Source of the DNA: an uncultured Bacteroidales bacterium
GTDB lineage: Bacteria > Bacteroidota > Bacteroidia > Bacteroidales > Paludibacteraceae
DNA length: 64,000 nucleotides
NCBI GenBank assembly: GCA_946411385.1
Contig: CAMKDV010000006.1
Span: 62,001 to 126,000 of the forward strand
Direction of reading: 5' to 3'
Position numbers and translations under genes: made by a program. Below the pieces are notes generated by a model, which was not told where the DNA came from, ran no database searches, and saw nothing but the letters and a program-made list of their open reading frames with translations. Positions 62,195 through 64,000 of the stretch are shown here, piece by piece. Each line of letters begins with the position of its first letter. Positions within the stretch are counted from its first letter, which is position 1.

Positions 62195-62911
62195 CTAATC
62201 AATCGGATTAGGGTCGGGAATATTCGTAAAGTGGCTGTAGTACTCTCTCGACAGCCGCTTGTACTTGGCTATCGTCGCCTCGCTCGACGTATCCGCACGG
62301 ATGATCTCGTAGTACGTATGCGACATACCCGGTTCAACACCCGTATAGTCATGGATATATTGGTAGTACTCGTCACCTATCGTCTCACGCACCACCGACT
62401 CCTCGTCGGCCGCATACACCATGCCGTAGGTCTTCACCTGGATCTCCGTCATCAGCGTGTCGCCGTTATTAGCGAACTTCAGGTTCACTATGTTGCCCCA
62501 ATAGCCGTAATCGGATGTCTGATACTTGTGACGTCCGAAGATTGAGTCTTCCTTGGCGATGCTGACCAGGAAGTCCACCACCATACCCGTACGCGCGCTA
62601 TCCCACTCGGCCACAACCGTCGTACGCGCCAGGTCCTTGAGTTCCATAGGCATGCACTGCTCGGTCTTGCACTTGCGCTCGGCCGACTCGCGCGTCTTGT
62701 AGTTCAGAGGCGTTACCGTACCGTCAAACTCATTGGCGGTCTCTTCTGCCAGTTCTTGCGTTGTCGGACCGAACAGCTGCGCCAGCGCCATCACGCGGTC
62801 CATTTGTTTGTCAAACTCACTCTTCTCCGGCTGGTTGCCCTTGCAGGCCACCAACCCAAACGCTACCGCTACCGCGAGCAGCATACTCCAACTGTACAAT
62901 TTCTTTTTCAT
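62195..62911 (-). CDS. Lipoprotein of unknown function (238 aa)
   Basis: Lipoprotein signal (MKKKLYSWSMLLAVAVAFGL, then VAC with Cys at 23). The mature part is mixed helix and strand, with two Cys in KCKTEQCMPME and a C-terminal YYSHFTNIPDPNPID. No family recognised. It is 25 bp after the M13 remnant and 48 bp before the L,D-transpeptidase-like gene, so in the same operon. Confidence 0.7.
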   Translation of the reverse strand: MKKKLYSWSMLLAVAVAFGLVACKGNQPEKSEFDKQMDRVMALAQLFGPTTQELAEETANEFDGTVTPLNYKTRESAERKCKTEQCMPMELKDLARTTVVAEWDSARTGMVVDFLVSIAKEDSIFGRHKYQTSDYGYWGNIVNLKFANNGDTLMTEIQVKTYGMVYAADEESVVRETIGDEYYQYIHDYTGVEPGMSHTYYEIIRADTSSEATIAKYKRLSREYYSHFTNIPDPNPID

Positions 62912-62936
62912 ATTAATAATTTAACAGCTTAACCTC

Positions 62937-63134
62937 TTACCAAATCCGTATCCTGTCCTCGGGTTTCAAGTACAGCTTGTCACCTTCCTTCACGTCGAAC
63001 AGCTCGTACCAGTCGTCGATCTGCGGCACTACGCCGTTGATACGGGCGGGGTTCGGCGAGTGGGTATCGTTCTTCAGGCGGTCAGCCATGAGCTCGTCCG
63101 TATATTTGCTGTGGAACAGATGTACATAGGCCAT
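62937..63134 (-). pseudogene. C-terminal remnant of an M13 (neprilysin/PepO) metallopeptidase
   Basis: The 65-aa frame from the ATG at 63134 contains RLKNDTHSPNPARINGVVPQ and DDWYELFDVKEGDKLYLKPE, ending DRIRIW. This is the conserved end of M13 peptidases (HSP-x-x-x-R-x-N-G, final R-x-x-I-W), which normally measure about 650-700 aa. The HExxH catalytic part is absent, and the upstream sequence is a promoter and a terminator rather than the missing gene. It is therefore a truncated leftover that is probably still transcribed. Confidence 0.8.
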
Positions 63135-63148
63135 AACCTTTGCGCCTC

Positions 63149-63180
63149 CAAAGGTACAAAAAATTTTTGACTTTTGCAAG
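63149..63180 (-). promoter_or_regulatory. Promoter of the lipoprotein/giant-protein operon
   Basis: Complement reads CTTG (63177-63180), 20 bp, TACCTTTG (63149-63156). The predicted start of transcription is only about 8 nt before the ATG of the M13 remnant. Confidence 0.75.
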
Positions 63181-63189
63181 TCTTTGCAT

Positions 63190-63219
63190 AAAAAAAGTGC
63201 CCCGAAGAGCACTTTTTTT
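63190..63219. terminator. Bidirectional terminator after the partial paralogue
   Basis: AAAAAAAGTGC (63190-63200), 8-nt loop, GCACTTTTTTT (63209-63219), directly after the stop of the gene entering from the right. Confidence 0.85.
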
Positions 63220-63241
63220 GTGAAATGATATGTAAAAGTGA

Positions 63242-64000
63242 TTAGAGTTTCTTGCCTGTCACATCGTAGCGTTCGCCGTTGCGGATGATGATGACATGAT
63301 CGTCTTCGATGATCTTGTAGGGAGCCTCACCCCAACCCTCTCCTGAAGGCGAGGGAGTAAGGAGGACAGGAGCGCTGAGGGTGCCGTGGTGAGAATCGGG
63401 AACGTAATTGTAAGCTTCACCAGAACCAGCCTCACCAGAAGCAGCCTCACCCCGACCCTCTCCTGAAGGCGAGGGAGTAAGGATAGTGCCGTCCTCTGTC
63501 ATGAAGCGGAGTGTGCCGAGTTTGTCGGATTGGATGGTGAGGAAGTAGAGCGATTCTATCGGCTCGGCTACGGCTGCCAACTCGTCATCGACATAGACGC
63601 GGAGGGGTTGATCCACCAAACATGGCGGATAGCCTTCAGCACCTTCGATACGGGCTATCATGGTCATGTTGGTGGCGGCCTGCGGGTTGCTGAAGGCATG
63701 ATCAGCCAAACTTGGCTGATTGCCTTTTTCGCGTTTAGGAGCGTTGCTGCCAGAGCGGTTGTAGAAGCGGATGCTGACATCCCCTGCAGCCATGCGGCGG
63801 AAGAAGTAGCCCTCGCCGGGCGTGAGCGCCGTGAGGTCACCCACCCATCGCTTGTCGGCAGAGAAGACCGCAAAGCGGTTGTGCGCCTTGATAAGGTCGC
63901 CGGGTGAAGCATGGTTGTAGTAGTCGGCCAGCGCCTCGGTGACGGGTGTCGGCCTGTCAAGCAGGCAGGGCAGGGCGCTCCACTGACCGTTGCCGCGCAG
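63242..64000 (-). CDS. C-terminal part of a second giant secreted protein (partial)
   Basis: The frame is open to the right edge (252 codons visible). It matches the C-terminus of the 3255-aa protein: TEALADYYNHASPGDLIKAH and ATNMTMIARIEGAEGYPPCL, ending in the same tail KIIEDDHVIIIRNGERYDVTG. It differs in two in-frame insertions encoding LTPSPSGEGRGEA and LTPSPSGEGWGEA, which come from a 39-bp word at 63325-63363 and 63445-63483. A Met at 63844 is internal and not the real start. Confidence 0.85.
   Translation of the reverse strand: MRGNGQWSALPCLLDRPTPVTEALADYYNHASPGDLIKAHNRFAVFSADKRWVGDLTALTPGEGYFFRRMAAGDVSIRFYNRSGSNAPKREKGNQPSLADHAFSNPQAATNMTMIARIEGAEGYPPCLVDQPLRVYVDDELAAVAEPIESLYFLTIQSDKLGTLRFMTEDGTILTPSPSGEGRGEAASGEAGSGEAYNYVPDSHHGTLSAPVLLTPSPSGEGWGEAPYKIIEDDHVIIIRNGERYDVTGKKL
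63325..63483. repeat. Two 39-bp word copies inside a coding region
   Basis: 63325-63363 and 63445-63483 differ at one base. The word contains CCCTCTCCTGAAGGCGAGGG, a small palindrome (CCCTC/GAGGG). Both copies are read in frame as TPSPSGEG. Confidence 0.9.

Noticed and set aside
63242..63844. Treating 63844 as the start of a 200-aa protein
   Set aside because: The frame stays open to the window edge and upstream codons match the giant paralogue, so the Met is internal.

Overview
The window looks like a chromosome segment of a polysaccharide-degrading member of the Bacteroidales, probably from a gut or rumen-like habitat. Three kinds of evidence support this. At least eight promoters match the Bacteroidota pattern (TTTG or CTTG, exactly 20 bp, then TAnnTTTG). 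The secreted enzymes carry type IX secretion-like C-termini. The regulator joins a sensor propeller to an AraC domain. The genus cannot be fixed from sequence alone. No rRNA, tRNA, CRISPR array, integrase or intact insertion sequence was seen.

Region 1 (1-26.7 kb) is a pectin/galacturonate locus. On the minus strand, a tightly packed operon starts at 16178 with two tandem pectinesterases (CE8), a polygalacturonase (GH28) and a PL10 pectate lyase. It continues with the complete intracellular galacturonate route (uxaC, kdgK, eda, uxaB, uxaA) and runs off the left edge in a GH105 unsaturated-uronyl hydrolase. A second minus operon starts at 24034 with a PL1 pectate lyase, two CE12 rhamnogalacturonan acetylesterases and a secreted protein of unknown role. 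A divergent regulator (24244-26661) has a two-component-type propeller, a Y_Y_Y domain and one membrane helix, then an AraC domain with no kinase or receiver between. The two pectin operons share a 27-bp element (22/27 identical) at the same distance from the -7 box, and it takes the place of the -33 box. It is the best candidate operator for this regulator. No SusC/SusD pair is present.

Region 2 (26.7-46.2 kb) is a polymorphic-toxin locus. A TPR/HTH regulator, a DUF3244-type protein and a T9SS-tailed protein precede a 2976-aa secreted SpvB/FG-GAP/RHS protein whose tip is an M23 (LytM) peptidase. Behind it lie displaced RHS tips: a caspase-like one, a zinc-metallopeptidase one with its own signal peptide and an in-frame TAG, and a decayed core. 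Each is followed by a small exported protein that may be its immunity partner. A 143-bp perfect repeat in the RHS core could let tips be exchanged.

Region 3 (46.2-50.2 kb) is an island of small, mostly unrecognised genes. It is rich in hairpins and in copies of a palindrome (CTTGTTCCCTT and its complement), and includes two paralogues and a small lipoprotein.

Region 4 (50.2-64 kb) is a minus-strand operon that starts at a truncated M13-peptidase remnant. It encodes two lipoproteins (unknown; L,D-transpeptidase-like), an exported family II pyrophosphatase homologue, a 51-aa secreted peptide and a 3255-aa secreted LamG/FN3-like protein. A paralogue of that giant protein enters from the right edge.

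Two themes cross the window. A 22-28 residue C-terminal tail is shared by eight otherwise unrelated secreted proteins. Short 'word' repeats of 7-15 bp sit at gene borders and also in frame inside coding sequences.
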